From Halichoerus grypus (Eukaryota; Chordata; Mammalia; Carnivora; Phocidae), in assembly GCF_964656455.1 (NCBI RefSeq), contig NC_135722.1:90453313-90517312 (forward strand): a stretch of DNA of 64,000 nt, given 5' to 3'. Positions 10,535 to 22,290 of this stretch are shown in pieces; the stretch's first letter is position 1, and each line of letters starts with the position of its first letter. Under the pieces are notes generated by a model. The model was not told the origin of the DNA, did not search any database, and saw only the letters and a program-made list of their open reading frames with translations. The position numbers were made by a program, and so were the translations under genes.

Positions 10535-11360
10535 TCATTAGCAAGAGAGTTTCACCTCCGACCAGGATGAGTTAGGGGCTGTCCAACCCAAAGACAAGAA
10601 TGCACTAGATGGCATTAGCAAGGTCTTTTCAAGCTTGGGGGGCTGGCTGGTTTTCAAGCGGACATGGCCTCCCATTTCTAAATCTCATCTCCGCACACAT
10701 TTGACTCAGCCTTCAGAGCCATCCGAGAAGCTGCAGTGTGCAAAGTGGCTCATCCCGGGGAGGGAGGCATCAAGAGCAGGGAAACCACTACTCTTGTGGG
10801 TAACTCTCAGCTCCCCAGTGTGCTGGCCATCTCCCACCCAGGACTAATTTGCACTGCTAATCTGTTATGTCTTTCTTGGTAATTTAGCACTTTCAGACAG
10901 TTATGGTTAGATTCTGTTTATTTTTCTAAACCTCACAAAAGCCCCATAATACAGCAAGGGAGTTGAACTGGAGAAAAAAGAGGGGGAGGGGGAGGTTTTT
11001 CTAGAAATATAAACTCAAGGTTCAAATGCTCTTCCCCATCTGCAGGACAGCTGTTGTGGCACCCCGTCCGTCCCAAAAGCTCCAGCATTCCATTTCCAGG
11101 CTCTCTTGCTGGCCCCCTCCCACCATCATTCCTTTGAGAGAATGTGGCCTTGAGATCAAGGAATGGAGAGCTGCCAGCTACAGCCACCTGACACAAAGCC
11201 TCATCACCCTCGCCTATCTCTTTCCCCTCTCCATCCTCACTGTGGGGCCAGGACGTGGCTCACTCCTTCCTTTATCCAAGGTAGGAGCAGGGAAATGAGG
11301 GCTGGAAAGAGACTTCTCCTTACGTGGCTGAGTAGGAGGAAGTTTGGGGTCCAAGTGGGC
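10535..11360. other. single-copy DNA, nothing recognised
   Basis: No repeat or gene is recognisable between the MIR and the telomere-like array. Confidence 0.4.
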
Positions 11361-11364
11361 CAGC

Positions 11365-11646
11365 CCCTAACCTAACCTAACCTAACGTAACCCTAACCTA
11401 ACCCTAACCTAACCCTAACCTACCTTATCCTACCCTAACCTACTCTACCCTAACCTAGTCTAATCTAACCTAAACTAGCCCTAACCTAGCCTAACCTAAC
11501 CCTAACCTAACCTACCCCAACCTACCCTAACCCTAACCTACCTTACCCTACCCTAACCTACTGTACCCTAACCTAGTCTAATCTAACCTAAACTAGCCCT
11601 AACCTAACCTAATCTAACCTAACCTAACCTAATCTAACCTAACCTG
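11365..11646. repeat. interstitial telomere-like CCTAA/CCCTAA array
   Basis: About 280 bp built almost wholly of CCTAA pentamers mixed with CCCTAA hexamers (the telomere C-strand repeat) and variants such as TCTAA, CCTAC and ACTAG. A higher-order repeat is visible: 11409-11487 recurs at 11527-11605, a period of exactly 118 bp, with only a few substitutions. The edges are abrupt and no SINE or LINE sequence abuts. Confidence 0.95.
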
Positions 11647-11740
11647 ACACCCCAGGGGGACTTCTTGTTTTCTTCCCCAGCTCTAGCTTTCATTCCAGCT
11701 CTAGCTGGAATGGTGGGGGAAATTGGTATCAGAGCATTTT

Positions 11741-11790
11741 TGCTGACTGGCTGGATGGCTGTCTGGCTGGCTGTCTGGCTGGCTGGATGA
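11741..11790. repeat. (CTGG)n-type tetranucleotide repeat
   Basis: Imperfect tandem ctgg/ctgt/ggat units, about 50 bp. Confidence 0.8.
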
Positions 11791-11954
11791 CAGCTCAGGG
11801 AACTGACTGAAGTTTAAGCAAGAAACAGGAAGACCAAGACCAAGACCATTTAGTTCACCAAACACCCTCATGCCCCTTGGGAAGAAGAAAGGTGACATGG
11901 AAGAGGCAGACAAGGATGAGTTTCAACTGAGGCATAAAGGACACAAAACTAGAT

Positions 11955-12105
11955 AAATAGGATCTGAAAGGCCCTTGGTCATCATCTAATCCTAAGCTTT
12001 GTTTTTTAGGGGATGACACCAAAACTCCAGAGGATAGTGACTTTGGTGACCTCCTTAAGATCCTGGAATGAGAGTCAGGACTTAGGTCTCTTGACTATTT
12101 GATCC
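11955..12105. repeat. L3/CR1-like fragment
   Basis: Decayed 'cttggtcatcatctaatcct ... gatgacacc ... gtcaggacttaggtctcttgact' pattern, similar in layout to the block at 3185-3375. Confidence 0.35.
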
Positions 12106-12109
12106 CTGA

Positions 12110-13390
12110 CAAAATGTTGGTCTCCTCTTCCCCATAACACCCCCAACTCATTCGTTCCAGAAAAGCCCCTTACTAAACCTCTTTTTGGGGCTTCTTAACA
12201 TTAACGTGATCTGAACTTATCTTGAGTTTAAGGTCCTTGAGGCATGTTGGCATTTGTCTTGTGGTCTCAGGGCTGCCCCCACTTAAACAGAAAAGGTGGG
12301 TGAGGATAACAGAGGCCAGCGCTACAGGCCAGTTTTACCCCAGGCTGGCCCCATTGGGTTTGGCTTGGGTTGTTCCAAGGTGCCAAGCCTTGCTTCCTAG
12401 AAGTTTGTTCCAGTGGTCTGCAGTCATGGGAATTTATGCAGCCTTGAGCAGAGGTGTTCAGACCATGCCCAGTGATCAGGAACTTGGATAGGAACACACA
12501 TTTCCCCCTTGGTAATGATCTGGGTGTCCCAAACAGGACCCATCACTCCCAAACCCCAGTCTAGGGTTTTCTAATCAAGTATATAGTTAGAGGAAAATGT
12601 AATCCACATGTGTCTGACTCACTGATCTCTAAATTATACTAGAGTTCAATTCTGGGAATGGTTTGATATATATTCTGCTTTTTTTTTTTTTCAACTTTTG
12701 GATTGGCGAGTTGGCCAAGACAGAATAAACAGCTACCCTGAGAGAAGGAAGGAAGCTTCAGATACAGACATGGGGGCTCCTCCCTTAGGCCCACCTTGGG
12801 ACAGGAGGCACGGCAGGGCAGGCAGCAGACCAAAAACCCAGAAATCACCTTTAAGTCGTCTAACCCCCAGCTCCTCTTCTGCTTGTACTTCTGATATGCT
12901 AAGCCCTACTGAGGACAATCACCTGGCCCACAAGATGGCGTCACCACAGATTTATGGCACCCCCAAGAATACACAGAGGTCCCAGCAGGTGGAGTCCCCC
13001 AGGCCATTCCAGATCTTCACTACTCTTCTCAAGACCCCAAACCCTCTTTCTCAATGGTTTTCTGTTTTCCAGAGAAAAGGGAGTCCATCAAGAAGGAATT
13101 TCCTCCATCATCCATCATTTTTTACAAACCCATGTCCCTAAATGGAGCTTCTCCTCAGTTAGAGCTGTTTCTGAAGGGCCAGCCCAGCTTCAGAGCCCTC
13201 TGCTCTTCCAACTGCATCGTCCTTCAGCTTTTCTCTCTGCCAGTTCTGCTTCTTTTGCCCCCTCACTCAGCAGGTGTTGTTCCCTAGTAATTCTCCTGCG
13301 TGAACATCTCAGTCTATTTCTGGTGGAACCTGACCTGAGACAAGAGCCTCCACCTTATCCCCAACATCCAACAGGTCACCTGAAGTACCC
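12110..13390. other. single-copy or unrecognised old repeat
   Basis: No gene or clear repeat identified. The right part may be the upstream end of the L2 that follows, but it is too decayed to say. Confidence 0.35.
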
Positions 13391-13399
13391 AGGCCCTCC

Positions 13400-14112
13400 G
13401 CTCTGGCCCCATTTCCACTGCCTCACTTCTTGATGGCGGTGACTATAGTCTCCTACCAGTTTCCCTTCAGCCAGTCTTAATGATGCTCAGTCATACCCCA
13501 CACAGCAGCAAGAGTGATATTTTCATGAAACAAATCTTGTCCATCAGTCCTTTCCTCAAAGTTCTTCAGTGCCTTATCATCACTCTCAGGATAAAATCTA
13601 AATTCTAAAGCATGGCATAAAAAAAATTCTGTGTGATCTGGTTTGTGTCTGTCAGTCCGGCCAGAACTCATTTCTCCTTCCCACTCCTCCTCTTTATGCT
13701 ACAGTAACACTGAAATTCATTGTTCTCTCCCAGAGCACAGCAGGTCTTTCTCATGGCTCTGCATCTTTGCACTCGCTCCCTCCTCTGCCCCCATTCCCAT
13801 TTCTTGGCTTGTCCACCAGGAAGATGCCCGTCCATACTTCCGGGAGCAGCTCATGCATTGTCTCCTCCTGGGAGCTCTCCCTGATTTCTCAAGGCAAAGA
13901 GTGCCCTACCCCTTGCTTCCTCCTCCTGCACTTCACACCTGCCCCCAGTGGGACAACCACCTTACTGTACTACAATTGCTAATTTGAAGTAGGAGCCTCC
14001 GCTCACCTCTTTATTTCTAAATTTCTCGAGAGCAGTGTCCATATCTTCCCATCTCTCTGCCTCCTAAACAAAGTGCAGGGCCAGGCATGTAATGGGCATT
14101 CAATAAATGTTT
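13400..14112 (+). mobile_element. L2 (LINE2) 3' portion
   Basis: The order of L2 3' words is preserved: 'cactgcctcacttctt', 'cacacagcagcaagagtgat', 'tcctttcctcaaagttcttcagtg', 'tgtgtgatctgg', 'gcatctttgcactcgctc', 'tctcctcctgggagctctccctga', then 'agtgcagggccaggcatgtaatgggcattcaataaatg' at the 3' end. The coding region is decayed. Confidence 0.8.
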
Positions 14113-14119
14113 AATGAGC

Positions 14120-14310
14120 AATAATGCCTAGCTTTTATTGAGTGCTTTCAGTAAGGCCAGGCAAAGTGCTCAGCACTTCAACATCTGTTATGTCATGTAG
14201 TTCACACAATTACAATCACCTTACGAGGTAAGAGTCGTTATCCCCATTTTAAAGATGAGAAAACTGAGACTCAGAGGGTCAGGCAGCTGTCCCAAGCTAG
14301 GAAATGGTGC
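14120..14310 (-). repeat. MIR, reverse orientation
   Basis: 'tattgagtgctttcagtaaggccaggcaaagtgctcag', 'ccccattttaaagatgagaaaactgagactcagagg' and 'agctaggaaatggtgcagaactt' are MIR in reverse. Confidence 0.8.
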
Positions 14311-14811
14311 AGAACTTAATGCTCGCCGCTGTTTGTGGTCGTTCGCGCTGCTAAACATTCCATGGAGGTGCTCTGCCTCTCGCACTGTCCACCAGCCCCC
14401 ATCCAGCCAGTGCTCACACGGGCCTCTGCCCATTAACTCAGGCCCTGAGTCCTGCACTTGGCCAAGAAGGTTCTGGCATTCCCGGTTCAGCGGTCTTTTC
14501 TCCCGTGTCAAAATCCTCTCTCCCTGCTGGAGTCCCACAGTCCTGCCCAGAGTCTTCCAGATCTGATGCCCGGCTTCCTGGTCTCCCAGCTGAGTTCTGC
14601 TTCCTGACCACTCTAGACTTTGAGCCAGCAACGCTCAACAATGCTTGGTTTCTCAGGCTTGGCTGGCTTGATAGGTCTGTCTTGGGCCTTCAGCCCTGGT
14701 GTGCACCCCAGTCTATATCCCCAGCTCTGATCTGAATGCTTCCCGTGTAGACCCAGACCTCTTGCATGCCTTGCCCTTCTTGTAGATGGGTGTCTTGTCT
14801 TGTCCCACTAT

Positions 14812-14882
14812 GCTCCCTTCAACGCCGTGACCGAGACGGACTCTGACATTCCCATTGACTTACTGATGAGGGGGGACCTGGC
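14812..14882 (+). repeat. mosaic patch of two locally duplicated segments
   Basis: Bases 14812-14832 are a perfect 21-bp match to the reverse complement of 16937-16957 (26 bp with one mismatch if extended). From 14836 to 14882 the sequence matches 16108-16155 in direct orientation with one 1-bp gap and about one substitution. The two matches meet around a shared GAC. The patch is flanked by two imperfect direct copies of a tgtagaccc...cttgccct string (14746-14777 and 14894-14917). No known repeat was recognised. Confidence 0.85.
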
Positions 14883-15219
14883 CCACCTTGCCCTGTAGAC
14901 CCTTCTTGCCTTGCCCTGAGCCAAGACTTTGTTATCTGCTCACGCTGACAGCAGCTCAGGAACCAGACAATCCGAGAAAGCAGAGAAGTGAGGGAATGCT
15001 TAGAAAGGCCCAGGAGTGCCGATGAGGGATGTACTGAGGCTGAGGGGCAGGCAGAGCTACCCCGAAGGTCCTCATCCCCCCACACCTAGGGTTGGAGAGC
15101 TCACACCTGACTCTGGAGCCCACAGGCCCACTTTCCATGCTTTTGCTCAGTCCCTGTTTGTTTCTCATTATGGCAAAGCTACAATGAAAGTGCAAGTAGT
15201 ACACCCCTGACTAATGGGA

Positions 15220-15345
15220 CTAATATTTTGTACTCAGTTTTCATTGCTATGTTAATGATCATTTGTACCTGACTGTAATTCATTATAATTGTAATTAACA
15301 GTATGCCGTCATTGAGGAATAAGTCTTCCACTTTAGAAATATACT
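15220..15345. other. AT-rich single-copy block
   Basis: Contains TTAATGATC, TGTAATTCATTATAATTGTAATTAA: several overlapping TAATTA-type homeodomain words. It may be a small regulatory element, or simply AT-rich DNA. Confidence 0.25.
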
Positions 15346-15406
15346 GGGGCCAGATGGATCTGAAACTATTTTAAATGATAATGCCTCAATTTTGTAGGTC
15401 ATTTTT

Positions 15407-15564
15407 TTAATAAAGATTTTATTCATTGATTTGAGAGAGAGAGAGTGAGAGAGAGAGATCATGAGCAGCAGGGAAGGGTAGAGGGAGAGGGAGAAGCGGG
15501 ACTCATCCCAGGACCGTGGAATCATGACCTGAGCTGAAGGTAGATGTAGCCACTCAGGCGCCCT
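15407..15564 (-). mobile_element. Can-SINE, shortened
   Basis: T-rich tail at left, GA-rich body, head 'cactcaggcgccc' at right. The direct repeat 'gtcattttt' lies at 15398-15406 and 15565-15573. It is shorter than its neighbours: part of the body and head is missing (the A-box zone is compressed near 15540-15555). Confidence 0.85.
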
Positions 15565-16107
15565 GTCATTTTTAATAGAATGCACTTTCACACATATTAT
15601 CTTGTTCCAACTTGATTAATGTGGTTTGTTGTTGTTGTTGTTGTTTTCGTACACTAAAGGAGAGCAGAGCTGGGACTGAAAACCAGGCCATATGCATCCA
15701 CCACTGTTGAACCAGTAACACTTGTGCTAGAGACATAGTATATAGCGTTTGATTAATCCTTATAGCAACCACAAAGATGGGAATTGTAGAGACAGAAGTT
15801 AGGTAAATTGTCTACTGTCCTACAGCTAATAACAGAGAAGTCAGGACCTGAAACCAGATAGGCCTGATGCTGACACTTAATACGGGTCTGCTGTGTCGTG
15901 CTGCCCGGCTCGAGGCCTGGTCTCTGTCTGTGGCTGTCACCACTTGTCTCCCACTGTGATCTGGGCTTCAGCGCAGCTTCAGACACCACCACCTCCTCAC
16001 CTCTTGGGTGTCCTCGTCTTCTTACGTATCAAACACGACTTCTTGCCGTTAACGTCTAGTTCCTTTGGCCTGAGATGATTTTGCCTTTCTTGTTCCCTAG
16101 TTGGAAC

Positions 16108-16155
16108 ACGGACTCTGACATTCCCATTTGACTTACCGATGAGGGGGGACCTGGC
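16108..16155 (+). repeat. direct copy of the 14836-14882 segment
   Basis: A 48-bp match to 14836-14882. It is preceded at 16091-16100 by a pyrimidine-rich stretch ending in AG, which resembles a splice acceptor, and its reverse strand contains CG|GTAAGT, which resembles a donor. Neither is enough for a gene call. Confidence 0.8.
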
Positions 16156-16303
16156 ACTCGGTTGTGAGCTGGATGCCATAGGAAGTCACCCTACTCAAGG
16201 AGAAGACAGGCAGCTCCAAGGTCACGGCAAAGGCCATGGCCACCACACCGTGAGAGGGCTCCTCCTCCTTGTTGCCCAGGCCTTGTTGAGAACATCATTC
16301 CAG

Positions 16304-16498
16304 GGGTGCCTGGGTGGCTCAGTCGGTGAAGCGTCTGCCTTCGGCTCAGGTCATGATCCCAGGATCCTGGGATCGAGTCCCACATCGGGCTCCCTACTCA
16401 GCCGGGAGCCTGCTTCTCCCTCTCCCTCTGCCCCCCTCCTTGTGCTCTCTATCTATCTCAAATCAATAAATAAAATCTTAAAAAAAAAAAAAAAAAAA
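16304..16498 (+). mobile_element. Can-SINE
   Basis: Head 'gggtgcctgggtggctcag', body 'cttcggctcaggtcatgatcc', tail AATAAA plus an A-run. A 14-bp target-site duplication with one mismatch sits at 16290-16303 and 16499-16512. Confidence 0.95.
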
Positions 16499-16754
16499 GA
16501 ACGTCATTCCAGAACTAGGCAGGGTCTTTACTATCTAAGTGTCATCTCTTGATTCTGCCCCCAGGATGGTGCTTGTCCCCTTTAAACTGAGCACAAAGGA
16601 TGGGCAGGGGAAGGGGCCTTTCATGGGGAAGTGGAAAGAGTTCTGGTCAAGAGCTCTGACCCTACCTCTGTAAGGCCCGATGCTCAGATCTCCGGCAAGT
16701 GTCCTTGTCTCCCAGAGCTTCCGATGGTTGAACTCATCACTGTATCACCCTGAA

Positions 16755-17060
16755 GGTCTTCCGGTTGCCCTACCGACCCGGGGCCCCTCAGGGCGACCCT
16801 CAGCGGTTCTTGGACGCGGTCCTCCTGCACAAGCTTGTGCACGGCAGAGCGAGCCTCGAGCCTGCAATCTGGCTCTGGGCGCCTCTGAGGTCCCCGATCC
16901 CGGAGCCCCAGCACCCTGGCGGCAGGTGGCAGTCTTGGTCACGGCGTTGAAGGGAGCCTGTGTGTGTGAGGCTGGAGCCCGGTGGGGGCTCCACGGACGG
17001 CGGGGAGCACCGGCGAGCGTATGTGAATGAGTGTGTGTAAGCGTGCAGTGCGCGAGTGTT
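16755..17060. promoter_or_regulatory. small CpG island
   Basis: I count about 26 CpG dinucleotides in roughly 300 bp of GC-rich sequence, far denser than the flanks, giving an observed/expected ratio near 0.85 by hand. No repeat explains it. It includes the 16937-16957 segment shared in inverted form with 14812-14832. It could mark a promoter for an unannotated transcript; no exon was recognised. Confidence 0.5.
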
Positions 17061-17429
17061 TATTTATTCTAGGAGTGGTTGCTAAGTCGGGGTGTTTGCC
17101 AGCAGAAAGCTGCCTGAGTGCCGTGTTTGTTGACTCAGCAGAGTGCAGGGAAGGACAAGGGGAGAGACAAGTGCAGCCCCCGTAGATTTAGAGCTGGCCC
17201 GGGGACCACTTGGAATGGGACCCCTCCGTGGGCACCGCTGGTTCTAGAGAGCCCCTCTCCCCAGGGACACAGGCTCCCGTGTGCCTTCCTCAGCAGCTGT
17301 TTCTACTCCGGACCCTGCTCCCACACAGGGTAGAACAGCCTGTGCCCCACCAGGGCAGCTGGCCCACCTTCCCTTCATGCTGGGGGTCTCCGGGTCGCAA
17401 GGTCCTGACAAAAGGCAGAGGATCAAAAG

Positions 17430-17560
17430 GAGGGGCGTGGCCTAATGGACAGACTGACTGGGTCCCAGCCTGGGCTCCGCTGACCAATCACCGCACGGCC
17501 TTTGGCAGGTCACGTGACCTCCCGGGGTCTCCCGTTCCTCCTCTACAAGAGCCATTTCCG
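17430..17560 (+). repeat. MIR, GC-rich decayed copy
   Basis: 'ggacagactgactgggtcccagcctgggctccgctgacc', 'ggcctttggcaggtcacgtgacctcc' and 'gttcctcctctacaaga' follow MIR order. Confidence 0.5.
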
Positions 17561-19534
17561 AGTCCCCTTGTGGCCACACAGTCCTGTCTTTGGAGAGGAC
17601 TTGCAGACACGGACTGGTTCCTTCTCATCCCACTGGTCCCGTGGGTGCAAAGTCCTGCTCCTGAAACGTTAGTCCCACTCCCATCCCTGCCCCAAAGCAC
17701 TGCCGCCCCTTAACTTGGACTTGGTTTTCCAACAGGCCATACATCTGTGCGAGACTCCTGGCCTGCTGTGCTTGGTCTTCCAGGGTATGCATTGGTTCAG
17801 TGTTCCCTATCTTCAGGAGAGAGGGAGAGAGAGAGAAGACAGACCACCAAGAGACCCTTCTGACTCCCTGCCCACCCTCAGCCAAGGGGGTGCCAAGGAA
17901 CGCATATTTCCCCGGTAGCTGGAGCTGGCCGAACTGCAGGGTCACTATCCCAGCTGGGTGGCCCCAGGGACTCCCCAGAAGCCTCTACCCCCGCCCCCCC
18001 CCCCCGTCCTCTGGCCCCAGCAGTGTGTCTGCAAGTCTCCAAGCGAGAACTGGCTCCCCAGACGCAGGCTGGCTGGCAGCCAGGGGTGGTGTTCTGGCTT
18101 CTGCACCAGCCAAAAGGGGTGGCAGGAAGGCCCTGCTAATCCCTTGGAGAAGACTTCTTGGCTCGCAGAGAGGAGTGGCTGCCTGCACGCTGCCCCCACC
18201 CCAGGGCCACCGAACCCCGTACCCCAGAATCTTTCAGGCAGGCTTTGTGCCTCGGTGTTCTGCGTACACCCCCAGGGGGCTTGGGCTAGGCTCTTCTGTA
18301 ATCTACAGCTTATCCCTGTTCCTCTCAAAAACCCTGAGGAATTATGAAGAAAGAGGGTAGGAGAGCGCTCTGCTGCCCTCCAGGCTCTAGTGTCCTCTGG
18401 CTCCCATTAGCCCTTGGACTTCCCCAGCGACATTCGGAGACGCGACCAGGATTGCCAGGCTCAGGGCTACTAATTCCTTCTGTTTCTCCTTACGCCGTCA
18501 CCCGCCACCCACCTCTGCCCCCAACAGGCACAAACACACACACGGAATCAGCCTTCTGTCCCTGAGGTTGCCTGTTCCACTCGTACCACACAGAAACAGA
18601 TGAAGAGCTGGAAAAATTGCCCCAGGGCCAAAGAGAATCAATATGGAAAAAGCAGGGAGAGAGTGAAACCAGATACAGAAGAGGCAGCCAGCTGGGGAGG
18701 TGGTATTCCACCCAGCAGACCTCCTGCTGTCCTCCCAGGGAACCAGGGTTGGCCGGGGGGGCCTTGGTCTGCCTTTCTCCCTGCTGGCTCGGCTGGCGTG
18801 CCACCTTCGAGGAGCTGCCAGGCCCCTGCTCCTTCAGGGGTCCTGCCCTAGTCCTGGATCCAGGAAAGAATAATCCTCCTCCATAAGCCAATCCCTCCCC
18901 AGGCTTGGCTGTTGCTGCATGAGCTAGACACCAAGGGTCCAGCTCTCCTTGCTTTCCCCTTCCTATCTCTCCATCTCTCCCAGCATGGTACCAAAGTAAG
19001 GCTTTGAATTTGGGATGTGAACGGGGTGGATTTCATTCTTCCCAACAGCGAAGAGGCAGCAATTCTGGTCTCAGTTTGAGAGATCTCTACATTCCCAAGG
19101 GAGCTGGTACCGTCCACCTCGTTTGACCCTAGAGGGTCATTTAAGGGCTGCTTCCAGGCCTGGCTCAGTGCTCTCGATGCAGGAGGGACTGGCGCTGTGG
19201 CGCTCAAGAGGGTCAGGAGCAAGGGTCAGCAGATAGAACTCCCCCCTTGGTCCCCCCCCGCCCCCCAGGCCACAGTTTGGTGCTGGCATTCCCGAGGGGA
19301 ATGCTCCAAACCAAGCAAGGTCCCCTGTGTCCAGGTGGACCCCTCCCAAACCATTTCTATCACAGATCATTTCCCAGAAAGTTTCCAAGATGGGAAATCA
19401 CAGCTGAAGCTGGTTGTTTAGATCGGAAAATCTGGGTGTAATGTCTTTAGCGAAACCAGGAAGTCTCCTCACATGAACCTTGCCTGCAACCTCTCCCTGC
19501 TCCCTTGGCCTGTCCACTCCTCTCTGCCTGAGTC

Positions 19535-19735
19535 ACGGCAGCAACCAGGCACGTGGCCGCGGAGCTTCACGAGGTGCCGAGCACTCCCTTGTGCGCCAGG
19601 ACATTTGCTCCTCCTAAGGCCCTCCGAGATAAGTTATTGTTAGCTCCACGCAGCAGAATCGAGAACTTGGGCCCAGGGAAGTCGTGCGGCCTGCCTGAAA
19701 TTGTGCAAGCATCGGGCAGCAGGACCTGACTGGAA
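19535..19735 (-). repeat. MIR, decayed
   Basis: 'gaggtgccgagcactcccttgtgcgccaggac', 'gggcccagggaagtcgtgcggcctgcc' and 'gggcagcaggacctgactggaa' read as reverse MIR. Confidence 0.45.
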
Positions 19736-22049
19736 ATCTTGGGTTCTTACCACAGGATCCTTTCTGTCAGCAACCCAGAGACGTGTCAAGGGGAGTTGGC
19801 GGGAAGGGACGGACTTGGTTGGCTTCCAGCTGGGCCTTTTGTGGTGGCCTTAGGAGCAGGGGGAGCTGGTGAGGGGCTCTCTGAGAGGCTCTCTGAAAGG
19901 CACCTCGCCTTCTTCCATCCCCAGATCTGCCTCCTGGGGCTCTGCCAAGAGCCCCCAGTTCCTCCCCTGCTTCTCCACGTCTTCCCCCAGATATCCTTGC
20001 CCTTGCTTTGGGGGCGAGGGCGGGGGTCGCCCCATAGAAGTGCCAGTGTTCTCAGGGCGCCTGGCTCACGTGCCCCATTTTAGCTTTGCGTCTCCACTCA
20101 GCCTGCACTCTGTTGGGCGGTTCCTTGGGCTTGCAAAGGAAGACCCTCTCCTCGGCCCTCAGGCCTACCACGTGACCTCCAACCGGCATTCAGACTCTGG
20201 GGCCTTTGCATTCTGGAGCAGAAGGCTATGGGAACCCAAATCTGGACTCAAGAAGGCAGAAGTGAGGTGAGAGGCGTGGAAATCTCTCCCAGGCCCATCC
20301 GTTCCCCAGGGTAGTTCTTCCCTTCACCCGATGACCTTAGAGCTTCCTCTCAGGGAAGGTGATTGCAAAAGCCAAGTTTATCCCGAGTAATGCAACGAGT
20401 ACATTGGGGGGCGGGGGGAGGGAAGGAGGAGGTTTTATACAAAACACATGTTATTGCCACTATTCCAGTTATCTTGGAGATTTCCTGCATGTTTGTCACC
20501 ATGGTAACTGACTCAGCACGAAACCTTGTTTGCTGGGCCCTGGGGTCCAGCATAACGGCCATGTGGTGTCAATTTGGACCTCTTGGTGCTTTTCTGTCTC
20601 TCTGTCTGTCTCCCCCAGCTCCTGTCGGTCTTTTCATCTTTGTCTCTGTCTGTCCTCAGCCGTTTGCTCTTTCCCAGAACATAGCTGCTCCCGCATCCCT
20701 GCTCTGCCCACCCCAGGCCCTCCCTCAGCCCCTTCCTGCAGCCCTTGACTAAGGATGTTCCAGAACGGCGGGGAAGGCTGCACCCCACGGGAAAGGCGGG
20801 AGGCTGGCCGCGGGTGGAGAAAGGGCTCAGCCAGCCCCAGGCTGTTGGTTTGGAACAGATCTGTGCTACCTATAGCTGCTGGAGGCCCCGTGGCAAGGGT
20901 GGGCTTGGGTCTGGGAAACATCGGTTAGAGGGATGTGGGCTTCTGATCCCGACTTGCCCTGTGTGGGGGTGTGCGGCACCCCCACCTCTCCGAGCCATCG
21001 TTCCCTAGACTTTTGGGGGAAGAGATAGGTATAGAATGGCAGGAGAGGGGGAGGGGAGCTAAAAGTCACGTGAGAGAAGCAAGAGAAAGGTGAGGGTCCC
21101 CCTGGAAGGGAGAGGCTCGGCAGCTAAAGGGCTGTGAGGCCTCTCGGCTCTCTGGTCTCCCCCGGGGCTCTCCCCATTCCTGGGCGGGGGCGGAGCCATG
21201 GCAGACAGCAGTGTCCCTCCGTGGGGGCAGCAGGGAACAGGGAGGGTGTTGACAAGGACAGTGTGTGGGGAAGCTGGGCCAGCAGTCTGGAAAAGGCCAT
21301 GTGAGCAGACAGAATGTAAACAGGCTGCCCCACGGGAAGTGAAGGCGTCTCCTGGCCGCCCTCCACCCAGGTCCAGTTCCCTTCGTGCCCAGGAAGCCAG
21401 GCCTGGACATCTCTTGCCAACCTCTCTCTAGATGTTTCCTGCATCCACACCCCTTTGGAAAGGCTTTTCCAGAACCCCTTCCCAACCTCCACATGTGTCC
21501 TTGGCTGTTTCTTATCGTGTGGGATCCCCACTCCCTGAGCAAGGGGGGCCTGGAGGTTGTAACAGACCCAAGTCTCCGGGCAGGGCAGGCACCCTCACAG
21601 GACTGCTCGGAGGACAGGGGAGTAGAGAAGGGAGAGGCTGGGCCAGGCAGCCGTGGGGCTCTGAGAACAGTCTCCCGTTGCCCCAAGGCGGTATCCACAA
21701 GGGTATGGCAAGTCAACCTTCTTTCGGGCCAGTGTCAGGCCAACGAGGTTCAATCCTATGGATGAACAGAGCAGCAAGAAAACCGTGAGAAAGGGCAGCA
21801 GCAGCATGATCTGAGGGGTCAGCCAATTGGATGCAGGGGCCCTATGGGCTCTGGGATAACACAGGGCCCAGGGGCCGATCCCAGGGGAAGGGACTGCCAA
21901 GAATTAGGAGGTGTGTTGGGGCTCCAGACATATGGAAAGGGATTTGGGATGACCTCCAGCCCCAGTGGGGAATTGGAAAGCCAAATGGGAAACTGAGGCA
22001 GGACCAAGTGGGCAGAGATTCAGGGGAGACAGTGGGTTGGCAGGCCTAA

Positions 22050-22290
22050 GAGAGTCTGGTGTTGGCAAAGAACATGAATTATGGAACGGGATAGACATGG
22101 CTAATGTCCAGCTCCACTCCTCAGCTTTGGGCACATTAGAGAACTCTCTGAACCTCAGTGTTCTCACCTATAAAATGGAGAAAACCCCGATTTTGCAGCT
22201 TCTCGTAAGGAGTAACTAAGATGTTCTCCGGAAAGTTCCCTGAACTGTGTCTAAGATGGCACGGAACGTGCTTGATAGTGTTCTCCCTTC
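22050..22290 (+). repeat. MIR
   Basis: 'aacatgaattatggaacgggatagacatggc', 'gggcacattagagaactctctgaacctcagtgttctcacctataaaatgg' and 'gcacggaacgtgcttgata' follow MIR order. Confidence 0.55.

Noticed and set aside
16142..16260. Minus-strand exon-like segment ending in CG|GTAAGT
   Set aside because: The donor is good, but the frame has an upstream stop close by, no acceptor, and the donor lies inside the duplicated 47-bp segment, so it may be coincidental.
21595..21900. Minus-strand frame with a hydrophobic leader-like stretch (MLLLPFLTVFLLLCS)
   Set aside because: Resembles a signal peptide, but there is no supporting downstream domain, splice site or homology, and random GC-rich DNA often yields such stretches.
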